The notes below the pieces were generated by a model. It was not told the DNA's origin and did not search any database. It was given only the letters and a program-made list of their open reading frames with translations. From the NCBI RefSeq assembly GCF_002575655.3, contig NC_053040.3:361644267-361708266 (forward strand): DNA of 64,000 bases, given 5' to 3'. This DNA is from Aegilops tauschii subsp. strangulata (taxonomy: Eukaryota > Streptophyta > Magnoliopsida > Poales > Poaceae). Positions 33,655-44,029 of this stretch are shown in pieces. Position 1 is the first letter of the stretch. Each line of letters opens with the position of its first letter. The position numbers and the translations under genes were made by a program.

Positions 33655-33661
33655 TTATAAA
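33655..33661 (-). promoter_or_regulatory. TATA box of the antisense B3 gene
   Basis: CTTTATAAGGAG on the minus strand lies about 80 bp upstream of the ATG at 33,575. It matches in form the TATA box of the Fatima antisense gene (CTTTATAAGGAG at 1,157-1,168), down to the flanking bases. Confidence 0.65.
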
Positions 33662-34174
33662 GGGGCGGGGTCGGGGCTCAGCCGCCCCGCTCGGCCAATC
33701 CAGCCACCAGAGGCGCAGGGAATCGAGACCGACCGCTGCCCCAACCAGCGACGGCCCGGTTTCCCGTCTCCACTGCTTGCCACCCCAAGCGCATGGAGTG
33801 GCGAACGTGCAGAACCGAGGGGACGGGTGAAGCGACCTCTCCCCACCCCGTGATCGTGGGGTGTGGACGCCTTGAAGACCGCGACTCGGCCCCATTCAGT
33901 AACTGGGCCGCGCCTTTATGCCTCTCCCTCTTCATGGGGAAGGCGCGAGCCGCCCCTGTATCGTGATGTGACGCATGCCTACGGAAACCGCCCCACGCAT
34001 GCCGCCCACGTCGCGTACGCACCCTTCCCACGTCGCGCATTCAACGCGGGTCGTGGGGAAGCTCAGTGGACGAAGAGTTACATCGGTGAAAATCCGCCCC
34101 GCCTGCCCGCACACCGTTTTGGGCCTAGCCCAACAACGTGTCGCGCTTGTATATGGCCCAGGCCCGGGGGCTCC
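33662..34174. other. D 3' non-coding region with polypurine tract
   Basis: This is the upstream region of the antisense gene and the 3' end of the element. The last bases before the LTR (CCAGGCCCGGGGGCTCC, 34,158-34,174) are the likely polypurine tract. No frame is worth reporting. Confidence 0.6.
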
Positions 34175-37100
34175 TGTCGGTGTACAAAAGTAGGGGCTCT
34201 CCTTTTTAACACCTTTACTTGTGCACGGGCAGTCAGAGCCTTGCGCCACATGAAGCAAGGCAAGGGAGGGAAGCCGGAGAGAAGCCGAAGTACAAGACAG
34301 CCAAGGCAACACCAAGGCCAAGAACACAAAGAGCAGAGAGACGAAGCAGGTTCCCCGGCAAGACCCTTGCCGAGGCAGCCTCCGCGGCCCCGGCAAGGCC
34401 CTTGTCGGGGCGGCTCGTCCAACACCAGCGGAGCGCACCACCCTTGAGCCCACGGTCTCCAACACCATCAACCACGTTGGGCCAGGGCTCGGGAGGCACC
34501 TCCATGGTGGCATGCAGATCTTGGTGAAGACAAGGAATATTCAAGATCATGTGAGGATTAAAAGACAATGATCCTCGGCAAGATCCTTGCCGAGGGCCAC
34601 AAGACCCCCAGCAAGATCCTTGCCGGGGACAACAGCACGCCACGGCAAGGCCCCTTGCCGGGCCACCCAGCGAGGCCCTCGCCAAGGGCGCCAGCGGGGA
34701 CACCTCCAGGCCCGCACCAGCCAAGTCTCCAACGCCGTTTGCATGCAGCTGCCAGCCCAACCAGCTGGGCTGGCACCTGCGTGGCAACATGCAGCTCCCA
34801 GACCAGATCAGCAAGCACATGCATGGCGTCATGCAGATCTTCGTGAAGACCCTACCGCCGCGCCACCTCAGCTGCTTGCCTGCCTACATGGCGCCGCATG
34901 CAGCGCTGGCCAGGGCGCGTGTCGAAGCGAGGGGGAGCGGCGATGGACAGGACGGGTGTAACACCCCGCATGTAACTTGCCATATTTGTAACTCCGACTC
35001 TTGCCATTTTTGGCTATGTGATATGTTTTCCCTCCGTTGTCGGGTTTTGTCTTTCGTTTTGTATTTTTGTCATGTCATGCATTTTCATATCATGTCATCA
35101 TGTGCATTGCATTCGCATACGTGTTCGTCTCATGCATCCGAGCATTTTCCCCGTTGTCCGTTTTTCAATCCGGCGCTCCTATCTCCTCCGGTGCACCCCT
35201 ATTGTTTTCTTTCGTGTGCGTGTGTCAAACTTTCTCGGAATGTACCGAGGCTTGTCAAGTGGTCTTATTATACCACCCGGAGACTACCGGTCAAGTTTCG
35301 TTCCATTCGGAGGTCGTTTGGTACTCCAACGGTTAACCGGGCATCCGCAAAGTCCATTTGAGTGTCCAGCAAAAACCCCCTTCAAAACCAGCGCAAAGCC
35401 CACCAAACTCTCTTCCATGCTCTAGGTCGTTCGATCACGATCGTGTGGGCGAAAACCGCACCTCATTTGGAGTCTCCTAGCTCCCCCTACCTATTTATAT
35501 GTGGGCATCCCGAAAAACGAAATCTCAGACGAAACCCTAATTTCCCCTCTCCGCGGGCGGACGCGTCCAGCCGCCGCCGGACAACGTCCGCCGCCGCGCC
35601 CCGACCAATCAGAGCGCGACACGTGTCCCGCCGGCCTCTCCACCGCGCCGCCGGCCCGCAGGCCCATCGCCGGCCCGCCTCCTCCCGCCGCCGCCGCCTC
35701 GGGCCCCGTGCCCGCGTCCGCCGCCCGAGGTCCCGCGTCGCCGCCGCCGCCACCGGCCGGTCCAGCCGCCTCCGCCGCCGCCCGACGCGGCTCCGCCGCC
35801 GCCCGCCGCCGGCCTCCCCTCCGGGCCCCGCCGCCGGCGACCGCCGCCCCGGGTCCCCTCCTCCTCCGCCGGCGACCGCCGACCGCCGGCCCTTCTTCTC
35901 CTCCGGCGAGCGAGCTCGAGCGACAGCCGATCCGATCTGGTGGAAACCCCCCCCCCCCTTGACTTTCTCGCTTCGTTTTTTCCCAAGTCTGAGAATTCTA
36001 TCCGCAAGTGCTCCTGTTCCCGATGCCGTAACTTTGTGCATGTAGCTCCGATTCGCGCGTATAATATGTCAACTTATTCGGCTCGTGATGCTCTTCAGTT
36101 TGTTCAATTGCACCATTTTCATTAGAGGTCATCTTGATGCCCAAATCTTCGTTGGAAGATAGCTAGTTGCTGTTAATCTCTGGTTCTTATCTGAACTTGG
36201 AGATTTGTCATTTTGGTATCATTTATTCTGTGCATCTTTTGAGCATGATTTCTACATGTGTTTTGAAGTATGCCATGCCATCTTTCCAGTGGTATAGTCC
36301 ATGTATTTGTTTGATCTCTGTGGTGACTAGCACAAGCATGCAAAGTAGGTCCCGTAATATTTCCGATTTCAGGGACTTAGTGATTTCTCCAAGTCCTTAT
36401 CTGCTGTAATTTTGTTGCCATGTAAACTTGATACTACGGAGAGATCCATGCATATTTTAGAGATGTTCAGTAAGGATGTTTTGTAGATATAGTTGTAATT
36501 GATCCATTCCTGCAATTGTTTGCAATTTTAGAGTGCCATAGCATGACTCAATCTTGCTCTACTTTTGCTATAAAATATTTCTGGCAGATTCTTAACATGA
36601 CATGCATTTTTGCCAAGCTTTTTGTAGTTGAACCATACATGCTATGCTATTGTTCTTTCCATGGATAGCTTCATAAACATGCCATCTTGCTGTAGGTATG
36701 CTTTGTTTGTCATGCATTGCTCTGTAGTGAGTGCATCATGCTCACAAAGAGGCCTACATATTAATATTTCTGCCATGCTCTGTTTTCTGCCAAGTCTGAA
36801 ACCTGATAACGAAACTTGCTATGTTTACATGCTTGCCATCATATCTTCTGGTACTTTTTTGCTTATGGTAAGTAAGGGACTTTTGTCAAGTGCTTTTAGT
36901 AGAACACTAACATGCCTTGTTTTGCTATGTTAAGTTCCTGTAGCATGTTGTTTTCGTGCTCTGAACATTGCTACCTGATGCCGATTTCTGTCATGTCCAG
37001 TTTTTCACTAAGTCTGTGAACCTGTAATCTTTTGCACTTTTCCCATGCTTGTTTGAGCTTGATATGTTGTGAACTAGCAGTAGCTCAGTGTTCATCTTTT

Positions 37101-39569
37101 GTCAAGCATCTCCTGTAGATTACTGTCAGATCCTTTGTTGCTATGTTGGTGTGCTGTAGCGTTGTTACTTGTTGCATTTTAAGTGCTATCTTGCTGTTTT
37201 TCGCAGATTAGTGTCATTCTTGTTTTGCTTGCCATTTGCAAACCGTGCATCCGATTCCGGTGATCTTTATATCGATTTCGACCGAAATCATCTCATCTTT
37301 CCAGTGGCATGCTTGGTTTGCCAAGTTACTGCCATGTTCATCATTTTCCTTCCGGAGCACGCATATGCATCGCATATCATATCTTGCATATCATACATAT
37401 TTTGCATCATGTTGCTTGTGCATTTCTCGTTGTTGATTGTGGTTCCGTTTGTTTGTGTTCTTGTCTTGGGTAGAGTCGGGAGACGAGTTCGTGAACGACG
37501 AACCTGTCGAGTACGCTTACGAGGATCAAGCTTTCGACAACTCTGAGAATCTTGCAGGCAAGATGACCACCCCTCGAAATCACTTCTATCTTTGCTATGC
37601 TAGTTGTTCGCTCTATTGCCATGCTCGCTACCTATCACTTGCTATAACATGTCTCCTATTTTAGCCATGTCAGCCTCTAACCATCTTTTCCTAGCAAACC
37701 GTTGTTTGGCTATGTTGCCGCTTTTGCTCAGCCCCATCTTATAGCGTTGCTAGTTGCAGGTGAAGTTGTAGTTTGTTCCATGTTGGAACATGGATATGTT
37801 GGGATATCACAATATCTCTTATTTAATTAATGCATCTATATATTTTGGTTAAGGGTGGAAGGCTCGGCCTTATGCCTGGTGTTTTGTTCCACTCTTGCCG
37901 CCCTAGTTACCGTTATACCGGGATTATGTTCCTTGAGTTTGCGTTCCTTACGCGGTCGGGTGATTTATGGGACCCCCTTGACAGTTCGCCTTGAATAAAA
38001 CTCCTCCAGCAAGGCCCAACCTTGGTTTTACTATTTGCGACCTATACCTTTTTCCCCCGGGTTTTCGCGAGCCCGAGGGTCATCTTATTTTAACCCCCCC
38101 GGGCCAGTGCTCCTTCGAGTGTTGGTCCGAACTGAGCAGACTGCGGGGCCCCCTCCTGGAAACTCGAGGTCTGGTTTTACTCGTAGGATGTCTCATCCGG
38201 TGTGCCCTGAGAACGAGTGATGTGCAGCTCCTATCGGGATTTGTCGGCACATTCGGGTGGCTTTGCTGGTCTTGTTTTACCATTGTCGAGATGTCTTCTA
38301 AACCGGGATTCCGAGACTGATCGGGTCTTTCCGGGAGAAGGTTTATCCTTCGTTGACCGTGAGAGCTTATGATGGGCTAAGTTGGGACACCCCTGCAGGG
38401 TATTATCTTTCGAAAGCCGTGCCCGCGGTTATGAGGCAGATGGGAATTTGTTAATGTCCGGTGGTAGATAACTTGTCACTTGACCCAATTAAAATACACC
38501 AAGTGCGTGTGTAGCCGTGTTGGTCTCTTCTCGGCGGAGTCCGGGAAGTGAACACGGTCTGTGTTATGGATGACGTAAGTAGGTGTTCAGGATCACTTCT
38601 TGATCATTGCTAGATGACGTCCGTTCCGTTGCTTCTCTTCTCGCTCTCATTTGCGCAAGTTAGCCACCATATATGCTTTTGCCGCTGCAGCTCCACCTCT
38701 TTGCACCTCTTGTCCTATAAGCTTAAATAGACTTGATCTCGCGGGTGTGAGATTGTTGAGTCCCCGTGACTCACAGATACTTCCAAAACAGTTGCAGGTG
38801 CCGACGATGCCAGTGCAGATGATGGCGTCGATCTCAAGTGGGAGTTCGACGAGGAACGTGGTCGTTACTATGTGTCTTTTCCTGATGTTCAGTAGTGGAG
38901 CCCAGTTGGGACGAACGGGGATCTAGCATTTGGGGTTGTCTTATTTTCATCTGGATTTTGACCGTAGTCGGTCTATATTATTGTATTTTGGATGATGGAT
39001 GATATTTATTTATGTATTGTGTGAAGTGGCAATTGTAAGCCAACTCTTTATCCCATTCTTGTTCATTACATGGGATTGTGTGAAGATGACCCTTCTTGCG
39101 ACAAAACCACTATGCGGTTATGCCTCTAAGTCATGCCTCGACACGTGGGAGATATAGCCGCATCATGGGCGTTACACCTCACCCCCGTCCCCGATAAAGC
39201 TAGTGGACACCTAAGCGATGCATTAAATGCGTCTTGTCCTGTAATACGAGCGATAAGCTCGTAGCACTTTACGCCTTTCCACCTCCTGTGTGCCACCGTG
39301 GCAGCCCCTTTCGACTATAAAAGGAGGCCCATGGCGTACTCGAGAAGGATTCGGCCCTTTGGAACTACTCAGCCACCATAGCTAGTTCAAGGGCTCAAGA
39401 ACGGTCAATACATCCACCAAAGTAGGACTAGGGTTTTACGCATCCTCGCGGCCCGAACCTGGGTAAACGATCCTTGTGCTAATTACTAATCCTGCTCTTC
39501 TTGCAACCCTGCGCCCTGGTAACCGTATAGGGATTCTTGTGATCCCATAGGTGTCATTTCCCACCGACA
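34175..39569 (+). repeat. 3' LTR of element D, split by a solo-LTR-like insertion
   Basis: The two parts, 34,175-34,956 and 39,177-39,569, together match 6,652-7,837. The TATA box is at 39,316-39,322. The repeated CGGCAAG palindromes recur near 34,350-34,660. After the end at 39,569 the TSD cttgc (39,570-39,574) leads back into Fatima gag. Confidence 0.9.
34957..39176 (+). mobile_element. Solo-LTR-like insertion (long chromovirus-type LTR) without target duplication
   Basis: This is 4,220 bp, beginning TGTAACACCCCGCATG and ending CATGGGCGTTACA. It has the layout of the long Tekay/Del-type LTRs in this window: a TGTAAC start, a GC-rich GCC tract (about 35,560-35,930), a long T-rich middle with repeated CATGC words (about 36,000-37,700), and a GAAAGCCGTG...CGGTTATG segment at about 38,410-38,435 reminiscent of the conserved LTR block. 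No gag or pol is found. The flanks (gacggg / cctca) join exactly as in the undisturbed LTR (gacgggcctcg), so no TSD exists. A solo LTR is the best call; another origin cannot be excluded. Confidence 0.65.
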
Positions 39570-39574
39570 CTTGC

Positions 39575-41780
39575 CGTTGCTATTCTTGGCTTAAGAGGTG
39601 CCAGGTTCACTTGCATTATTATTGCTACGGGCTAGCCAACTATCTTCGCCTGCGCAAAAGCGGTGCATGAGTGCCATGAGGGCTGCCATGGACTTCGGCT
39701 TTTCCTGGCCGAGGTGTCGGGCGAGCCATTCATCGCGGATGCTATGCTTAAAAGCTGCTAGGGCTTCGGCATCCGGACAGTCGACGATCTGGTTCTTTTT
39801 AGTTAAGAACCTAGTCCAGAATTTCCTGGATGACTCTCCGGGTTGTTGGACTATGTGACTTAAGTCATCTGCATCCGGAGGTTGGACGTATGTACCTTGG
39901 AAGTTGTCGCGGAAGGTGTCTTTTAGGTCCTCCCAGCTGCCAATGGAGTTTTCAGGCAGGCTGTTCAACCAGTGCCGAGCTGGTCCCTTGAGTTTTAGTG
40001 GGAGGTATTTGATGGCATGAAGATCATCACCGTGGGCCATATGAATATGGAGAATAAAATCCTCAGTCCACACCGCGGGGTCTATTGTCCCATCATATGA
40101 TTTGATATTCATGGGTTTAAAACCTTCTGTGAATTCGTGCTCCATTACTTCACAGGTGAAGAAGAGGGGGTGTGCGGCGCCTCTATTTCGGGCCAAGTCG
40201 CGACGTAGCTCGGATGGAGTCCGTCTGCGGTTTTCGGCGCGGGCGTGATTATGCTTATCGCGTCCGGCTGGATAGCCGTCGTCATGCGTTGGGGCGCGCC
40301 CCCGCGATCCGTAGATCGATCTGGTCTGACCTGCTGTATTGTCCAGGTCTTGCCACAGGTCATATGTATATCCCCGAGCTGTTGTGTCTCTACCTTTACG
40401 GCGAGGCGGTATGGTCTGTTGTTCGGCTTGAGTTGCCACTTTATCCCGGCCACGTGGTGGTTGGTCAGCTGCGTTACGCACTGATGGTAAGGGGTCCAGT
40501 GCCTCGTCGTCGAATTGAGGTAGAAGTTTACGCTTTGGGTAACTTTTGGTTGGGCGCTCAAGGCCGTATTCCTCGGCTGCCAGGACGTTAGTCCATCTGT
40601 CGTTGAGCAGATCTTGATCAGCTTGAAGCTGCTGCTGCTGCTTTTTCAGGCTCCTTGCAGTGGCAATTAGCTGGAGCTTAAAGTGCTCCTGCTCGAGAGG
40701 TTCCTCAGGCACGATAAAATCCTCGTTGCCGAGGCTCACCTCTTCCTCGGAAAGCGGAGTATAATTACTGTCATCCGGGTCTTCATTTACAGCCTGTTCA
40801 TCAGGGCTGACTTGCCCATCTTCCCGTTCGTCCTATTCGAAAGTTGGCTCAACGGGGTCTTCTTTGTCTTCGGCATCGTCCGGAGTATTGTTTTCTCCTG
40901 TGCCGGTATCGCTATCTTTTCCACGGCGTGATTTAGAGCATCGCCGCTGATGTCGACGCCTTGGCTGTATCTCAGGAGGTTTATCCTCGACTGGATCTTC
41001 TTTGTCATCGCCGTTACCCGCTTTGGGTGTATCCACCATGTATACGGCATACGAAGAGGTAGCCGTCCAACGTCCGGTGAACGGTGGATTTTTGGCCTGC
41101 TCCTCTCCGGCATCGTCGTCCATACCGTCGATGTCTTCGAAGCCATAATCGAGCATGTCAGTTAAGTCCTCGATAGTGGCTATAAAGTGGATGGTGGGTG
41201 GGACATAAAATTCCCCGCTCTCGGCCCCTAGTCTGGGCTGGGCGAAGTTCGGACATTGCTCCTCTGTGATGACGATGGATCGCATCATGTCCAGAGCCTC
41301 GCTTAAAGGCGAGGTTTGGCCAGGGAGAAGAAGATCCATGGAGTACGGCGGGGAGGAAACTCCTTGGCCGAACTCACATGATGCTGACTCCGAAGGTTCG
41401 GGGCCAGCGTTCGGAGAAGAGTCTGGCTTCCTGACGGTTACCAGCGAGACTGCTTCCTCTGGCTCTCCCGTACTGGGTTTAGTGGCCGCAGATAGTCCGG
41501 TAGGATCAGAAATCCCGTCTTCGGACAGGGTGACGCGCTCCGGATCTAGGGCCAGAGCGGAGGTTGGAGTCGTGAACCCTTGGAAGATCAAGTCTCCTCG
41601 GATATCAGCGACATAGTCCAGGTTTCCAACACTAATCTGGTGACCTGGGGCGTAGCTGTCGACCTGCTCTAGATGGCCAAACGAGTTGGCCTGCAGTGCG
41701 AAGCTGCCGAACACAAAGATCTGGTCGGGGAGAAAAGCTTCCCCCAAGGCAGCATTGTTGTAGATGATTGATGGAGCCAT
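39575..41780 (-). pseudogene. gag: Fatima Gag (main part)
   Basis: The start is ATG at 41,780 (MAPSIIYNNAALGEAF), about 50 bp inside the 5' LTR; the open frame reaches slightly further upstream without a better ATG. Residues 1-300 form a variable acidic N-terminal part. A single TAG at 40,833 interrupts it, and the same frame continues. The capsid domain lies about 40,150-39,650 (MNIKSYDGTIDPAVW, LKGPARHWLNSLP, WEDLKDTFRDNFQG, LARHLGQEKPKSMAAL). A stop at 39,591 lies just before the insertion of element D. The coding sequence resumes at 6,651 with the basic and Cys/His part. Confidence 0.88.
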
Positions 41781-41827
41781 CGAACCTCCTGGAGACGACA
41801 CAGCGGAACTCTCAATGAAAGCACCAA

Positions 41828-42297
41828 TGTCGGTGTCAAAACCGGCGGATCTCGGGTAGGGGGTCCAGAACTGTGCGTCTAAGGTCGATGGTAACAGGAG
41901 ACAGGGGGCACGATGTTTACCCAGGTTCGGGCCCTCTCGATGGAAGTAACACCCTACTTCCTGCTTGGTTGATCTTGATGAATATGAGGGTTACAAGAGT
42001 CGATCTACCACGAGATCGTAATAGCTAAACCCTAGAAGTCTAGCCTGTATGATTATGATTGCCTCTACGGACTAAACCTTCCAGTTTATATAGACACTTG
42101 AGGGGACTAGGGTTATACAAAGTTGGTTACAGAGAAAGGAATCTTCATATCCGAACGCCAAGCTTGCCATCCACGCAAAGGAGAGTCCTATCCAGACACG
42201 GGAGAGAGTCTTCTGTCTTGTATCTTCACGGCCCATCAGTCCGGCCCACGTCACATAGGCAGGATGCCCGGGGACCCCTTAATCCAGGACTCCCTCA
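41828..42297 (-). repeat. 5' LTR of Fatima-like element
   Basis: This 470 bp LTR runs TGAGGGAG...CACCGACA on the minus strand, with TATATAA at 42,086-42,092. The bases inside it read TTGGTGCTTTCATTGAGAG, the usual Fatima start of the internal region. The outer 5 bases are ccttc (42,298-42,302). Confidence 0.92.
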
Positions 42298-44029
42298 CCT
42301 TCCTAACTATGTTTTTCTTCCATACTACTTATCCTGCACAAAAAAATCATTATATATACTCCCTGATGTTTTGACCATCGTATCGCAAGTTCCTCCTCTG
42401 TTCTTGTTTCGTGCTATTTTTCTGCAAGGTTTACAAAGCCAGGCATCATGTCTTCCTCCTCCTTCAACAACGCTGGAGACAATGCTTCGTTAATGTAGAT
42501 GGAACTCGGGAGGGAGGAGGCCGAGGAAGTCACCATGGAAGAAGATGAAGGTGATTCTCTTGAGGTCCACCCTCCGGCTTCGGAAAGGGACACTCTGGCT
42601 AGCATCTCCACTACTCCAAACCCTAGCAAGCAATAGAACGACAATCAAGCAAGGAGGTCAAGAGGTACAAGAAGTACTTCCTCCTAGGAGGCCCTTACAT
42701 AGTTGCATCGGAACAATTTTCATAATTCGGTTCATAATTATGGGGTAGAGAATACTCCTCGTATACACATATCTTCCAATTGGGGAGAAAGCGATGCAGG
42801 GAAGAATTCCTGGGGGGGCGGAGAACAAACGCATTATGGCTGAAGGGGAAAAGAATGATGAGATTCTTCGTCACGTACTTCGGGAAATTCAGAGTTTGAA
42901 GGATATCTTGATTAATCCTACGAAGGACAAGCCTACTACATCATCATCGACATCCCCGAAGAAGGAGACTTGAGTACATGGGTATGGGCACCATCCTTGG
43001 CTTGTGCCAAGCTTGGGGGAGGTGCTCCGGTATTGTATCACCATCACTTTTACCATCATTATCTATTTTAGTTCAATCCTTAGTTATCTCGTGATTTAGA
43101 AGAATAAAGTTTTAGTTCGGTCTATTTTCGAGTGTTTGCTAGTTATCTATCTATCTATGTAATCGAGTGTGATATTTATATAATAAAGAGTAGGTAGTTT
43201 GAGTTGAGTGGTTTTACTTTCTTGTTTCAATCTTAGAGATGGAAAGACTAAGAAGAATAAAAAGATCATATGATAATCCCATGGGGAGTGATGACTTCAC
43301 ATAAAAGAATATAATTGATAAAACTTGTTGGAAGTTGACAAACATAGCAATGGTCATTGTTGCAATTCATGAAAAGTAATAAAGAAAGAGAGGTCTCACA
43401 TATAAATACACTATCTTGGACATCTTTCATGATTGTGAACCCCCATTAAATATTCTATGTCAACTAGTTGACGTTGGACAAGGAAGACAACGTAATGAAT
43501 TATGATTGCTTATATTCACATAGAAGTTATATTGTCATGGATCCTCTAACATGTGGTGATTTCTCACTATCTTTTGCTAGCCAAAAATCCGCACTAAGTA
43601 GGGATACTACTAGTGCATCCAAAACCCCTTAAAACCTAGTTTCATGTCATGAGAGTCCACTATATCTACCTATGGACTGAATAAGATCATTCAAGTAAGT
43701 TGTCATCGGTGCAAAAGCTATAAAATTGCTCCTAAACATGTATGATATTTTATTGTAAGGGAAAGTAAGCTTCGTACAATCTTGTGATGGTGAAGAAATA
43801 AAAGCGACAGACGGCATAATAAAGGTTGCTATCACAAGGGGCAATGTATATAAAGTGATGTTCCTTTACATTAAAAGTTTCCACATCCAAAAACAAAAAG
43901 TGCATGACAACCTCTGCTTCCCTCTGCGAAGGGCCTATCTTTTGCTTTATGTATTTACTTTTATGCAAGTGTCAACAACATTCTTCTCTATTCCGTTTTT
44001 ATTTTCTCTCTCACAAGCATCATGTGTTG
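42298..44029. mobile_element. Athila-lineage retroelement remnant (host of Fatima and of element B)
   Basis: This is decayed, AT-rich sequence with no long frame. The segment GCCAAGCTTGGGGGAGGT (about 43,006-43,023) and the run from about 43,200 to 43,960 (for example GGACAAGGAAGACAACGTAATG and CCTCTGCGAAGGGCCTATC) are what I know from the spacer of wheat Athila-type elements of the Sabrina/WHAM group. Short coding scraps lie near 42,449-42,640 but cannot be assigned. Element B begins at 44,030. Confidence 0.65.

Larger units (their letters stand above)
6652..39569 (+). mobile_element. Tat-lineage Gypsy element 'D' with full pol, dual RNase H and an antisense B3-domain gene
   Basis: The LTRs at 6,652-7,837 and 34,175-39,569 (the latter split by a 4.2 kb insertion) begin TGTCGGTGTAC and end CACCGACA. 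The exact TSD cttgc (6,647-6,651 and 39,570-39,574) shows it inserted into Fatima gag. The order on the plus strand is primer-binding block, gag (split by the chromovirus block 8,252-25,666), protease, RT, RNase H, a second archaeal-type RNase H, and integrase. A minus-strand gene (32,634-33,575) and the polypurine tract follow. The extra RNase H places it in the Tat/Ogre group. Frames carry several stops and frameshifts, so it is not active. I do not assign a family name. Confidence 0.9.
283..42297 (-). mobile_element. Fatima-like Gypsy (Tat lineage) LTR retrotransposon, non-autonomous, split by nested element D
   Basis: The LTRs at 283-751 and 41,828-42,297 are direct copies. Read on the minus strand they begin TGAGGGAGTCC and end CACCGACA, which I recognise as the Fatima family of wheat. 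Gag and protease read on the minus strand (41,780 down to 5,611), interrupted by element D at 6,652-39,569. No reverse transcriptase, RNase H or integrase is found between the protease (ending 5,611) and the 3' LTR. That space holds a plus-strand antisense gene (1,275 to about 4,375). The copy is therefore non-autonomous. The flanking 5-base repeats cattc/ccttc differ by one base, as expected for an old insertion. Confidence 0.88.

Noticed and set aside
35362..36045. Long frames on both strands in a GC-rich stretch (Arg/Pro/Ala-rich products)
   Set aside because: They lie in the GCC-rich part of the LTR-like insertion; composition is simple, both strands are open, and no domain is visible.
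34957..39176. Helitron as explanation for the insertion without target duplication
   Set aside because: The ends are not TC...CTRR, there is no 3' hairpin of the right kind, and the insertion is not between A and T.
34957..39176. DNA transposon with TGTAAC terminal inverted repeats
   Set aside because: The inverted match is short and imperfect, and no target duplication or transposase is present; LTR layout fits better.
40172..40591. Plus-strand frame opposite to Fatima gag
   Set aside because: Shadow frame; the opposite strand carries the clear Gag capsid domain.
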